DNA of 64,000 nucleotides from DATJIG01 sp050260515 (GTDB taxonomy: Bacteria; Pseudomonadota; Alphaproteobacteria; SMXQ01), in contig JBLNCI010000008.1 of NCBI GenBank assembly GCA_050260515.1, forward strand, positions 66,309 to 130,308, in the 5' to 3' direction. Each line of letters opens with the position of its first letter. Positions within the stretch are counted from its first letter, which is position 1. Shown in pieces: positions 50,483 to 58,870 of this stretch. A program made the position numbers and the translations under genes. The notes under the pieces are model-generated. The model was not told the origin of the DNA and ran no database searches. It saw only the letters and a list, made by a program, of their open reading frames with translations.

Positions 50483-51343
50483 TTGGATCAACGCTACATC
50501 GATCTTTACGACGAGTTCACCCACACCGGGATGCCGCGTCGGCTGTTCATGGAGCGGCTCGCGAAGCTCGCCGGCAGCACCGCCGCGGCGACGTCGATTG
50601 CGTCGATGATTGGCCCGAACTACGCGAAGGCCGCGATCGTTCCCGAGAACGATTCGCGCCTGACGACACAGATGATCACGTATCCGGGCAAGACCGGGCC
50701 GATCAAGGCGTATCACGTCCGGCCCAAAGGCGACGCCAAGCTGCCGGCCATCGTCGTGATTCACGAGAACCGCGGCCTCAATCCGCACATCCAGGACGTC
50801 GGACGACGCCTCGCGCTCGAAGGCTTCAACGTCATCGTCCCCGATTCGCTGAGCCCGATGGGCGGCACCCCGGCGAGCACCGACGAGGCGGTGCAGATGA
50901 TCGGCAAGCTCGACAACGCCGACACGCTCGCCAACTACGTCGCGGCAGTGAACTACATCAAGAAGGACGCCGGCTCGTCCGGCAAGGTCGGCGTCATCGG
51001 CTTCTGCTGGGGCGGCGGCTTCTCGAACCAGACCGCGCTCGCCTCGCCCGACATCAACGCGGCGGTGGTCTACTACGGCCTCGCGCCGAAGCCCGAGGAC
51101 GTCTCCAAGGTCCATGCGCCGACGATCGTGCACCTCGGCGCGCTCGACAAGCGGATCGACGACACCTACCCGCCGTTCGAAGAAGCGCTCAAGGGCAAGG
51201 GCAAGAACTACACGATCTACACGTACGAAGGCGCCAACCACGCCTTCAACAACGACTCCGACCCCACGCGCTACAAGGAAGCGGCGGCCAAGCAAGCGTG
51301 GGAGCGCACGGTCAACCACTTCAAGACCAACCTGAAGTCATAA
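50483..51343 (+). CDS. Dienelactone hydrolase family protein with Tat-like signal
   Basis: A 286-residue alpha/beta hydrolase. The triad is C175 (VIGFCWGGGFS), Asp at 226-227 (ALDKRIDDTY) and H253 (YEGANHAFNN). Before it, MPRRLFMERLAKLAGSTAAATSIASM...AKA (about 17-50) looks like a twin-arginine export signal. I chose TTG at 50483 because a perfect GGGAGG lies 6 bases upstream; otherwise an ATG at 50531 would start directly at the twin-Arg segment. The natural substrate is unknown. A strong terminator follows. Confidence 0.85.
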   Translation: MDQRYIDLYDEFTHTGMPRRLFMERLAKLAGSTAAATSIASMIGPNYAKAAIVPENDSRLTTQMITYPGKTGPIKAYHVRPKGDAKLPAIVVIHENRGLNPHIQDVGRRLALEGFNVIVPDSLSPMGGTPASTDEAVQMIGKLDNADTLANYVAAVNYIKKDAGSSGKVGVIGFCWGGGFSNQTALASPDINAAVVYYGLAPKPEDVSKVHAPTIVHLGALDKRIDDTYPPFEEALKGKGKNYTIYTYEGANHAFNNDSDPTRYKEAAAKQAWERTVNHFKTNLKS

Positions 51344-51365
51344 CCGCGGCACCTCCGCACAAACG

Positions 51366-51394
51366 AAAAGGCCGGGCGATCGCCCGGCCTTTTT
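51366..51394. terminator. Bidirectional rho-independent terminator between the hydrolase and rpmB
   Basis: A perfect 13-bp inverted repeat (51366-51378 and 51381-51393) has A-run and T-run ends, so it reads as a terminator on both strands. It serves the rightward hydrolase gene and the leftward rpmB gene, which converge here. Confidence 0.9.
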
Positions 51395-51415
51395 CCTTCG
51401 CAGCAGGACGACGGC

Positions 51416-51703
51416 TCAGGCCGTCGCGCGCTTCTTCTCGATCTGGCGCTTGAGGCGCTGGAACTCGGGCGACAGCTTCGTCGTCCGCGCCTTCACCAGG
51501 TAGGCATCGAGGCCGCCGTTGTGCTCGATCGTACGCAGGGCCGCAGTCGTCACGCGAACGCGCACCAGCCGGCCGAGGGCGTCGGACAGCAGCGAAGCAT
51601 GCTGGAGGTTCGGCATGAACGTCCGGCCACTCTTGTTGTTCGCGTGGCTCACGTTGTGACCGCGCATGACGTTCTTGCCGGTAATGCCGCAACGGCGGGC
51701 CAT
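51416..51703 (-). CDS. rpmB: 50S ribosomal protein L28
   Basis: A 95-residue large-subunit protein. MARRCGITGKNVMRGHNVSHANNKSGRTFMPNLQ is the unmistakable L28 start, and the C-terminal half has the alphaproteobacterial form (RTIEHNGGLDAYLVKART). It lacks a full zinc-binding Cys set. GAGGA 9 bases before the ATG at 51703; a strong promoter lies at 51758-51786. It ends at the shared bidirectional terminator. Confidence 0.97.
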   Translation of the reverse strand: MARRCGITGKNVMRGHNVSHANNKSGRTFMPNLQHASLLSDALGRLVRVRVTTAALRTIEHNGGLDAYLVKARTTKLSPEFQRLKRQIEKKRATA

Positions 51704-51757
51704 GACTGCAATCCTCAAGGGGAATGAATAGGGCCGGGCCAGCGCCCGGGGTGCGGC

Positions 51758-51786
51758 TTTTTACGAAAAAGGGCGGGTGCCGTCAA
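51758..51786 (-). promoter_or_regulatory. Promoter of rpmB
   Basis: On the minus strand TTGACG (51781-51786), a 17-base spacer and TAAAAA (51758-51763). Transcription would start near 51751, giving a leader of about 48 bases. That leader can form a small GC hairpin (CCGGGC at 51734-51739 with GCCCGG at 51744-51749). Confidence 0.6.
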
Positions 51787-51826
51787 GCCAAGCGTTGGCG
51801 GGGCCTTCCAGGGAAAATGGCGCAAT

Positions 51827-52285
51827 TCAGCGCTTTTTATCGGGTCCAGCCCCCTTCGAACCCTCCCCATGCAGCTTCCAGTAGCGCTGCATCTCGAGGT
51901 ACGTGAACGATCCCGACCACCCGATCATCAGCAGCCCGAGCAGGGCCTCGACACCGGCCACCAGCCGCAGCCCGCCGAGCGGGTAGACGTCTCCGAAACC
52001 GAGCGACGTGTAGGTCTCGGCCGAGAAATAGACGAGGTCGACGATACCGGAAGCTCCCTCGACCGAGCCGAAGCCGAGGTGATCCTGAAGCCCGTAATAC
52101 GCGACCGCGAAAACCCAGACCTCGATGGTGTGTGCGAGAAAGGCCGCGCCGATCACGACAAGCATGCGTGGCCGCGGCGGGACGGAGAGGCGCGGCATGA
52201 AGTCCGACGTCAGACGGAGGATCTCGTAATGGATCAGCACGCACGCCATCACCAGGACGACGGTTGCGATCATCGCGGCGAGCAT
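51827..52285 (-). CDS. Small potassium-channel-like protein
   Basis: A 152-residue membrane protein with an N-terminal helix (about 3-21), a second helix (about 41-63), a pore loop FSAETYTSLGFGDVYP (about 87-102) and a final helix (about 106-128). The TxxGFGD element is a variant of the K+ selectivity filter TVGYGD. The protein therefore resembles the Ion_trans_2 channel class with an extra N-terminal helix. Gating domains are absent. It lies 26 bases after the MFS gene on the same strand. Confidence 0.8.
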   Translation of the reverse strand: MLAAMIATVVLVMACVLIHYEILRLTSDFMPRLSVPPRPRMLVVIGAAFLAHTIEVWVFAVAYYGLQDHLGFGSVEGASGIVDLVYFSAETYTSLGFGDVYPLGGLRLVAGVEALLGLLMIGWSGSFTYLEMQRYWKLHGEGSKGAGPDKKR

Positions 52286-52311
52286 GGCTTCTCTCCGTCA
52301 GTCCGCACGAG

Positions 52312-53478
52312 TCATGGCGCGGATTTGGCGGTGCGCACCCGCCCGACCGCGATCGCCGCCAGGGCCACCATCAGCACGGCGCCGAATAGGTAGGGCCCCG
52401 ATGGGCCAATGGTGACGAACAGCGTTCCGGCCGCTGCGGGACCGGCGATGCGCGCCAGCGCCTGGGCCGCGTGCGACGCTCCCATCACTGTGCCCTGAAC
52501 CGACGTCCCCGCCGCCCGCGACACCAGGCTCGCGATCGCTGGTGTCGCCAGTGACACGCCGAAGACGACGAGCGCGAAGCCGATGACCGCGGGCCAGAAC
52601 AGAGGCGCCACGGCGACCAGCAGCAGCCCGACGGCCGCGGCACCTCCGCCGATTGCGACCAGAGTCTGCTCCGTGGCGACGCGGCTCAGGCGACCGACCA
52701 GCAGCCCTTGCGTCAGGACGGCGATGAGGCCGAGGAACGAGAACAGGTATCCGTTGTTGCGCGCACCCCAGCCGAACGCGCGCTCGGTCCACAGTGCCAT
52801 GGTCGATTCGACCCCAGCGAAGGCGAGCGGCACGAGGAAGGCCATGACTATGAACACCCGGAGCCCGGGGTCGGAGAAAGTCTCCCGCAGGCTGGCGATC
52901 CGCCCCTTGCGATGATCGTCGGCCGCGTGGGCCGGGTTGCTCTCGCGCAGGAGCGCCAGCGCCAGCAGCAGCGCCAGCGTGCTGAGGCCCGCGGCGGTGA
53001 ACGCCGGCGCCGCGATCGCCGACACGCCCCCCGAAAGCCCGGCCAGCACGCCGCCGATGGCCGGACCGACGAGGAAGCCGAGCCCGAACGCGGCGCCGAT
53101 CATGCCCATCGCCTTGGGCCGCTCTTCGGGCGTCGACAGGTCGGCGGCGGCGGCCTGCGCCACGGCGATGTTGCCGGCCATCGCGCCGGCGAAAATCCGC
53201 GCCGCGAACAGCTCGAACAGCGAATGGGCGAAGGCGAGCCACACGTACGCCGACGCAAGCCCGAACAGCGTCGCGATCAGCACCGGCTTGCGACCGACGC
53301 GGTCGGACAGCCGCCCCCACAGCGGCGCCGCCACGAACTGGGCGAGCGAGAACGCCGTCATCAGCAGCGTGACCTCGTCCGGCACCGCGTGGAGCGATTC
53401 GGCGAAGAACGGCAGGAACGGGATGATGATGCCGAAGCCGACGAGGTCGACGAACACGGTGAGGAACAGCGGAGCCAT
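52312..53478 (-). CDS. MFS transporter, TetA/multidrug type
   Basis: A 388-residue 12-helix transporter. The start APLFLTVFVDLVGFGIIIPFLPFFAESL and motif A between helices 2 and 3 (PLWGRLSDRVGRKPVLIATL) match the drug:H+ antiporter group (TetA-like). GLGFLVGPAIGGVLAGLSGG gives motif C of exporters. AAGG 7 bases before the ATG. Substrate unknown; tetracycline resistance should not be assumed. Confidence 0.88.
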   Translation of the reverse strand: MAPLFLTVFVDLVGFGIIIPFLPFFAESLHAVPDEVTLLMTAFSLAQFVAAPLWGRLSDRVGRKPVLIATLFGLASAYVWLAFAHSLFELFAARIFAGAMAGNIAVAQAAAADLSTPEERPKAMGMIGAAFGLGFLVGPAIGGVLAGLSGGVSAIAAPAFTAAGLSTLALLLALALLRESNPAHAADDHRKGRIASLRETFSDPGLRVFIVMAFLVPLAFAGVESTMALWTERAFGWGARNNGYLFSFLGLIAVLTQGLLVGRLSRVATEQTLVAIGGGAAAVGLLLVAVAPLFWPAVIGFALVVFGVSLATPAIASLVSRAAGTSVQGTVMGASHAAQALARIAGPAAAGTLFVTIGPSGPYLFGAVLMVALAAIAVGRVRTAKSAP

Positions 53479-53579
53479 GGCAAGCCTTGAGCGCGCGCGG
53501 ACGATGGGTCGGAAAGTCGGCGCACACTATGGTCGGCCGGAGCCGCCGGGGCAACCCGGGCGAACCCGGGCCGACCGGC

Positions 53580-56500
53580 TTAGTGCATACGGCCGATGGC
53601 CCGCGACAGCGCCACGTACAGCCTGCCCACGTCGGAGGTGACGAAGGCCGAGCTCAGCAGGTTCTCGGGATCGGCTTCGTTGGCCTGGGCCAGCAACCGC
53701 TCGAAATCCTCGATGTAGCGGGTGACGTAGTTCCGGAAGCGCTCGTCGTCCTGGTAGCGCTTCTTGATGTCCTGCATCGCCTTCTTGTCGCCGCCGCCGA
53801 GCAGCGCGCGGATGAACAGCGTCTTATCCCCGCGGCTGTAGCCCTTCCACAGCTTCTCGGCCTCCTCGCGGTCCATCAGCCGCGCCATGTCGATGCCGAG
53901 CGACGTCAGGCTCTCCATGACGAGCTTGGATGCGCGCAGGAAGGTGTCGCGCTTGGCGTCGAGCGATCCCGAGCGGATCCGCGATGCCTCGGCGGACGCC
54001 TGCTGGGACGCGGTCTCCAGCGCCTTGGCCTGGGCGGTGAAGACATCGGCGATCTCGGTCGCGCGGCGGCCGGCCGCGTCGAGAGCCTTGGTGAACGTAT
54101 GGCTGTGATCGCCGAGCGCGGTGCCCGCGGTGGTGACTTCGTTGCGCACCGTCTCCGCCGACCGCGCGAGCTCCTGGACCTGCTGGCGCAGCAGCGTCGC
54201 GATCTGATGGATGCGCTCGGCCGCCTCGCGCGCGGCGATGGCAAGCTCGCCGCGCAACGTCGCCAGCGCGTCGCGCCCGCTCGCCGCCTCGGCGACGCCG
54301 GTGCGGGCCAGCTCGGCGATGCGCGCGGTCTCGACCGAGAACGCGTCACCGACCGCGGCCACGTCCTGGGCCGCGCGCTCGGTCGCGCGCTTCATGTCCT
54401 CGGCGCGCTCGGCGAGGATCGCGACCAGAGCGCCCGAGCGCTCGGCGGCCGACTTCGCCGCGGCATCGAGCGCCTCGCCCTGGCGCGCGGTCGCGTCCTC
54501 GATGGCGCGCGCACGGTCGACCAGCTCTTCGGCGGCACGCTGGAACGTCTCCTCCTCGGAGCGCACGGAGCGCCGCAGCTCGTCGACCGCGCCTTTCGCG
54601 GTCAGCGCCAGCGCCTCGATGCGCTGCTGCGTGACGGTCTCCTCTTCGGCCATCACGCCGCGCACCGCGCGTCCCTGCTCGGCGGCTTTGGCGGCGATCT
54701 CGTCGGCCAGCCGGCGGAACACCTGCTCCTCGGCCGCAAGCGCCTCGCGCAGCCCGGCCGCGGCGACACGACCGCGCTCGGCCAGCGCGTCCATACGACG
54801 CGACGTCTCGGCCTCTTCGTCGGAAAGGCGCGCGCGCAGCTCCGCCGCCTTCTCCTCCGCGGCTTCGCCGAGCCGGGCGCAGAGCGCCTCGAATTCGGCG
54901 CGGTCGGTCGCCAGCGCCCGCGACAGCGCCTGGGCCTCGGCATCGCCGCGTTCGGCGATCTCCGTCAGGCCGCGCGACAGCGCCGCGGCGCCCTCGGCCA
55001 GCTCGGCGCGGATCGCGTCGGCGCGCTCGCGCGCCTTGGCGTCGAGATCCGCGGCGAGCCGGGCGAAGCCCTGCTCCTCGGCCTTGAGGACTTCGGCGAG
55101 GGTGTCGGCCTCGGCGCGAGCGCGCTGCGACAACGTCTCGAAGCTCCGGGCCAGAACCGCCTCGGCATCGGCGAGCGCGATGCCGACCGCCTCGGCGCGC
55201 TTGGCGGTGGCGGCGTCGACGCTCGCCGCCAGGCGCGCGAATGTCTCTTCCTCGCCGGCGAGGACCTTGCGCAGCGCTTCCGCCTCCTGCTGTCCGCGAG
55301 CGGCGAGCTCGGCGGCGGCAGCCTCGACGCTCGCGCGCAGCTCACCGACGATGGCGCGGGTCGCCTCGGCGCGCTGATAGGCGCGGGCGTCGACGTCGGC
55401 GGCGAGGCGGTTGAACTCTCCCTCCTCGGCGCGCAGCGCATCGGCGAGACGCTCGGCCTCGGCACGGGCCCGCGACGCCACGGCGTCGATGCTGCGGGCG
55501 AGAGCCGATTCGGCGTCGCGCAGCGCGGCGCTGACGGCATCGGCGCGCTTGGCGGCCGCGGCATCCACGTCCGATGCGAGCCGCGCGAAATGGTCGCCTT
55601 CGGAGGCGAGCAGCCGGCGCATGGTGTCGGCCTCGGCCTGGGCGCGCGCGGCCATGTCGGCGGCGGCGGCGTCCACGGCGGCGCGAAGCTCGCCGACCGT
55701 GATCCGCGCGGCCTCGGCGCGCTGGTGCGCGCGGGCGTCGACGTCGGCCGCGAGGCGGTTGAACTCGGTTTCCTCGGCGGCGAGCGATTCGCGCATGCCC
55801 TGCACCGCGCCCTGCGCGCGCTTGGCGATGTCGCCGAACACCGCGGAGACGCGCGCCTCGGCGTCCGAGATCGCCGCATCGGCGGCCTCGGAGCGGGCAC
55901 GGGCGCGGGCATCGACCTCGGCGAACACGCGGGCGAGCTGCGCCTCCTGCTCCGCCAACCGGGCACGGAACTGATCGCGCGACGACTGGGTCTGCTGTTC
56001 GAGGACCTTGAGCGCGTCCTCGACAGCGGCGGCCTCCTGGGCGAGCATCTTGCGGCCGGCATCGGCGCGCTCGCGGGACTTCCCTTCGAGATCGTCGAGC
56101 ATCGCGGCGATGCGCTCCTCGGCGGCGACGAGCGCCTCGGCGTTGGCGTCGGCGCGGGCGCGGGTGCGCGCATCGACATCGGCGAACACGCGCGCGAGCG
56201 CCGCCTCTTCGTCGGCGAGGCGGACACGGAACAGGTCGCGGGACGACTCGGCGCGCGCTTCGGTGGCGGCAAGCGCGTCGTCGATCGCTTTCCCTTCCTG
56301 CGCGAGCAGGCGGCGATCGGCCTCGGACCGGTCGCGCGCGCGCATGTCGAGTTCGGAAAACAGCCGCGCGAGCGCGGCCTCCTGCTCGGCGAGGCGGGCG
56401 CGGAACGCGTCGCGCGACGCTTCCGCCTTCGCCTCGGCGGCGGCGAGCGCCTCGTCGATCGCCTTGCCTTCCTGGGCGAGCAGACGCCGGTCGATCTCGG

Positions 56501-58736
56501 CGCGTTCGCGGGCGCGGGCGTCGAGATCGGCGAACAGCCGCTCGACGGCTCCCTCCTGCTCCGCCAACCGCGCGCGGAAGCTGTCGCGAGTCGACTCCGC
56601 GCGGGCCTCGGCGGCGGAGAGCGCCTCACCCAACGCCTCGCCCTCCTGCAGCATCAGCTTGCGATCGGCCTCGGCGCGCTCGCGGGTGCGGACGTCGAGC
56701 TCGGCGAAGAACGCGGCGAGCCGCGCGTCGGCCTGGGAGAGCGCCTCGACGCTCTCGTCGGCGCGGGTGCGGAGCCGCGCGTCGAAGTCGGCGAACAGCC
56801 GAGCGAGCGCGGCCTCGCCCTCGGCCAGCCGCGAGCGGAAGCCGTAGCGCGACGATTCGGCGCGCGCTTCGGCGGAGGCCAACGCCTCCTCGACGGCCTT
56901 GCCTTCCTGGGCGATGAGCTTGCGGTCCGCCTCGGCGCGCTCGCGCGCCTTGGCGTCGAGCTCGGCGAACAGCCGGGCGACGGCGCCCTCCGCCTCGGCG
57001 AGCCGGGCGCGCGCGGATTCGGACTGCGCATCGGCCCGTTCGACGAGCTGGGCGAGCGAGCGCGTCACGTCCTCAGCGCGCTGGGCGAACCCGGCTCGGA
57101 AGCCTTCGAGCGCGCGGGTCGCCGAGCCTTCCATGTCGGCGAACGTGGACTCCGCGGCACTGCGGAAGGCGCTGAGCGCGCTGCGGAGTGCCTCGTCGCG
57201 CACCTCGGCGCGCTCGTTGACGGCATCGAACAGCGCGGCCAGCGTCTTCTCCTCGGCGGCCAGCGTGTCGCGGGCCGTGGTGACCTCGCGCGCCATACGC
57301 TCGGCGGCGGTGGTGATAAGTCGCTCGAACGCTTCGGTCTCGGCGGCGAACGCGCGGCGCGCCTCCTCGCCCTTGGTCGCCGCGCGGTCGGCGGCGCGGA
57401 CGAGATCGGCGGCCTGGCGCTCGAACGTATCGCCGATGCGCTGCGCCTGTCCTTCGACGTGGTTCGCCGACGCTTCCAGCGCGCCCGCCTGGGTCGCCAG
57501 CAGGTCCTTCATCGCAGACGCGCGCTCGGCGGCGGCGATGGAGGCCTCTTCCAGCGCCTGGGCCTGGCGTTCGAGCCGCTCGCCGCTTGCGGCGACGAGG
57601 CTCTCGGATTCCTGCGACGCCTGCTCCAGCGTGGCGATGCGCTCGCCGATGGCACGACCAACGTTGCGGATCCGCTCCTCGGCGTTCTCGGCGGCCGCGG
57701 CGACGGCGCGCGTGCCCTCGACGACCGCGGCGCGGGCCTCATCGGTCCGCGCTTCGGCGGCGGTCGCGCGCTCGGCGATGATGCGGGCCGCGTCGGCGAA
57801 GCGTTCGGCGGCGGCGTTGAGATTGGTCTGGGCGCGAGCGGTGGTCTCGTCGACCCGGTCGCCGCCCTCGGTGAGCGCGGCGACGCCGGCGGCGAGGTCT
57901 CCGTTGACGCGATCGACGAGCTGCATCAGGCGCTCGCTCTGGCCGTCGAGGGTGTTGCCCGCGACCTGGGCGCGCTCGGACAGATCGGCGATGGCGGCGC
58001 GGACGTCCTCGGCCTCGCGGCGCAGCCGCTGCGACAGCGCCTGGGCGCGGCCGACCGCCTGATCGGTCTCCGACGAAAACGCGGCGATGCCGTCGTTCAG
58101 CGCCGCGGTGACGCCGCGCGACGCGGCTTCGGCGCGGGCGATCGCCTGATCGCTCTCCTTGGACAGTCCCGAGAGCGCATTGCCGAGCGCCTCGGCGACA
58201 GCGCGCGACGCTGTCTGGGCGCGATCGGACGCCAGCGTGAGCGCGGTCGCGCGCTCCTGCACCGTGGTCTCGAGCGCGGTGCGCTCGGTCGACAGACGCT
58301 CCGCCACGTCGACCAGGCTCTGGATCTGGGCGCCCACTCGGTCGCGCAGCCGTTCGGCTTCGGCGGCGGCGATCTCGCTGGCGCCGGTGAGCTCGCGGGC
58401 CTGCTCGCGCAGGCTGCGGGTGACGGCCGCGACCCGCTCGGCGGCGTTGTCGTCGGGATAGGTGAGCTGATCGAGCCGGCGGTGCAGCGCGTAGGTCGCC
58501 TCGTCGAGGCCCTTGTGGGCGCCGAGGTACAGGAGGACGAGCCACAGGAACGCGAGGGGCGCGAACACCCCTCCGAGCGTGAAGCCGATCTCATGGGGCA
58601 ACATGAGCACCATGTTCCCCCAGCCGATCTCGTCGCCGATGTAGATGGCGACCAGGGTCACCCAGGCCGCGGTGATCGCCAGGCCGACGACGGTAAGCGC
58701 CGTGCCCCTCCGGTTCCAGAAACCCGGCGCGTCCAT
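53580..58736 (-). CDS. Giant membrane-anchored coiled-coil protein with 29-residue repeats (TipN/GPR-like polar scaffold?)
   Basis: A 1,718-residue protein: two membrane helices (about 12-34 and 50-72) are followed by a rod to about residue 1590 and a conserved C-terminal domain of about 128 residues (from SLDAKRDTFLRASKLVMESL to SDVGRLYVALSRAIGR). Between about 444 and 1429 the sequence keeps an exact 29-residue register, with LF/LA-D-hD-R...RA-A...AL-E..h-R repeated about 34 times. The ATG at 58736 has AGGGGG 6 bases upstream; a GTG at 58742 is less likely. Membrane-anchored giant rods in alphaproteobacteria (Caulobacter TipN, Agrobacterium GPR) organise cell poles. Assignment here rests on architecture and on the TipF-like neighbour. 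A generic apolipoprotein-like label would add nothing. Confidence 0.8.
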   Translation of the reverse strand: MDAPGFWNRRGTALTVVGLAITAAWVTLVAIYIGDEIGWGNMVLMLPHEIGFTLGGVFAPLAFLWLVLLYLGAHKGLDEATYALHRRLDQLTYPDDNAAERVAAVTRSLREQARELTGASEIAAAEAERLRDRVGAQIQSLVDVAERLSTERTALETTVQERATALTLASDRAQTASRAVAEALGNALSGLSKESDQAIARAEAASRGVTAALNDGIAAFSSETDQAVGRAQALSQRLRREAEDVRAAIADLSERAQVAGNTLDGQSERLMQLVDRVNGDLAAGVAALTEGGDRVDETTARAQTNLNAAAERFADAARIIAERATAAEARTDEARAAVVEGTRAVAAAAENAEERIRNVGRAIGERIATLEQASQESESLVAASGERLERQAQALEEASIAAAERASAMKDLLATQAGALEASANHVEGQAQRIGDTFERQAADLVRAADRAATKGEEARRAFAAETEAFERLITTAAERMAREVTTARDTLAAEEKTLAALFDAVNERAEVRDEALRSALSAFRSAAESTFADMEGSATRALEGFRAGFAQRAEDVTRSLAQLVERADAQSESARARLAEAEGAVARLFAELDAKARERAEADRKLIAQEGKAVEEALASAEARAESSRYGFRSRLAEGEAALARLFADFDARLRTRADESVEALSQADARLAAFFAELDVRTRERAEADRKLMLQEGEALGEALSAAEARAESTRDSFRARLAEQEGAVERLFADLDARARERAEIDRRLLAQEGKAIDEALAAAEAKAEASRDAFRARLAEQEAALARLFSELDMRARDRSEADRRLLAQEGKAIDDALAATEARAESSRDLFRVRLADEEAALARVFADVDARTRARADANAEALVAAEERIAAMLDDLEGKSRERADAGRKMLAQEAAAVEDALKVLEQQTQSSRDQFRARLAEQEAQLARVFAEVDARARARSEAADAAISDAEARVSAVFGDIAKRAQGAVQGMRESLAAEETEFNRLAADVDARAHQRAEAARITVGELRAAVDAAAADMAARAQAEADTMRRLLASEGDHFARLASDVDAAAAKRADAVSAALRDAESALARSIDAVASRARAEAERLADALRAEEGEFNRLAADVDARAYQRAEATRAIVGELRASVEAAAAELAARGQQEAEALRKVLAGEEETFARLAASVDAATAKRAEAVGIALADAEAVLARSFETLSQRARAEADTLAEVLKAEEQGFARLAADLDAKARERADAIRAELAEGAAALSRGLTEIAERGDAEAQALSRALATDRAEFEALCARLGEAAEEKAAELRARLSDEEAETSRRMDALAERGRVAAAGLREALAAEEQVFRRLADEIAAKAAEQGRAVRGVMAEEETVTQQRIEALALTAKGAVDELRRSVRSEEETFQRAAEELVDRARAIEDATARQGEALDAAAKSAAERSGALVAILAERAEDMKRATERAAQDVAAVGDAFSVETARIAELARTGVAEAASGRDALATLRGELAIAAREAAERIHQIATLLRQQVQELARSAETVRNEVTTAGTALGDHSHTFTKALDAAGRRATEIADVFTAQAKALETASQQASAEASRIRSGSLDAKRDTFLRASKLVMESLTSLGIDMARLMDREEAEKLWKGYSRGDKTLFIRALLGGGDKKAMQDIKKRYQDDERFRNYVTRYIEDFERLLAQANEADPENLLSSAFVTSDVGRLYVALSRAIGRMH
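54450..57407 (-). repeat. About 34 tandem 87-bp coding units (29 residues each)
   Basis: Within the giant gene, unit starts recur every 87 bases without a break. By hand count each unit is 29 residues, readable as 11+11+7, equal to eight helical turns. Neighbouring units vary; alternate units are more alike, giving a 58-residue (174-bp) higher-order period, for example at 56190-56537, where two 58-residue copies match at 44 positions. Confidence 0.85.
55059..55754 (-). repeat. Tandem duplication of a 348-bp block (116 residues, four units)
   Basis: Residues about 995-1110 and 1111-1226 are copies of the same four-unit block, both beginning LAADVDAR-QRAEA-R. They are identical at 74 of 116 positions by hand count, indicating unit expansion by in-frame duplication. 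Confidence 0.8.
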
Positions 58737-58870
58737 CTCCACCCCCTAAAAACGCCGCCCGAAATTCCCCCAAAAACGCGGTCCGGGCGCCACCGCGAAG
58801 CTATTTCGGAACCGCCTCTACGTCAAAAGGCGATGGCTCACGATTCCGCAAAAGGCCGTGACCTGCGGCC

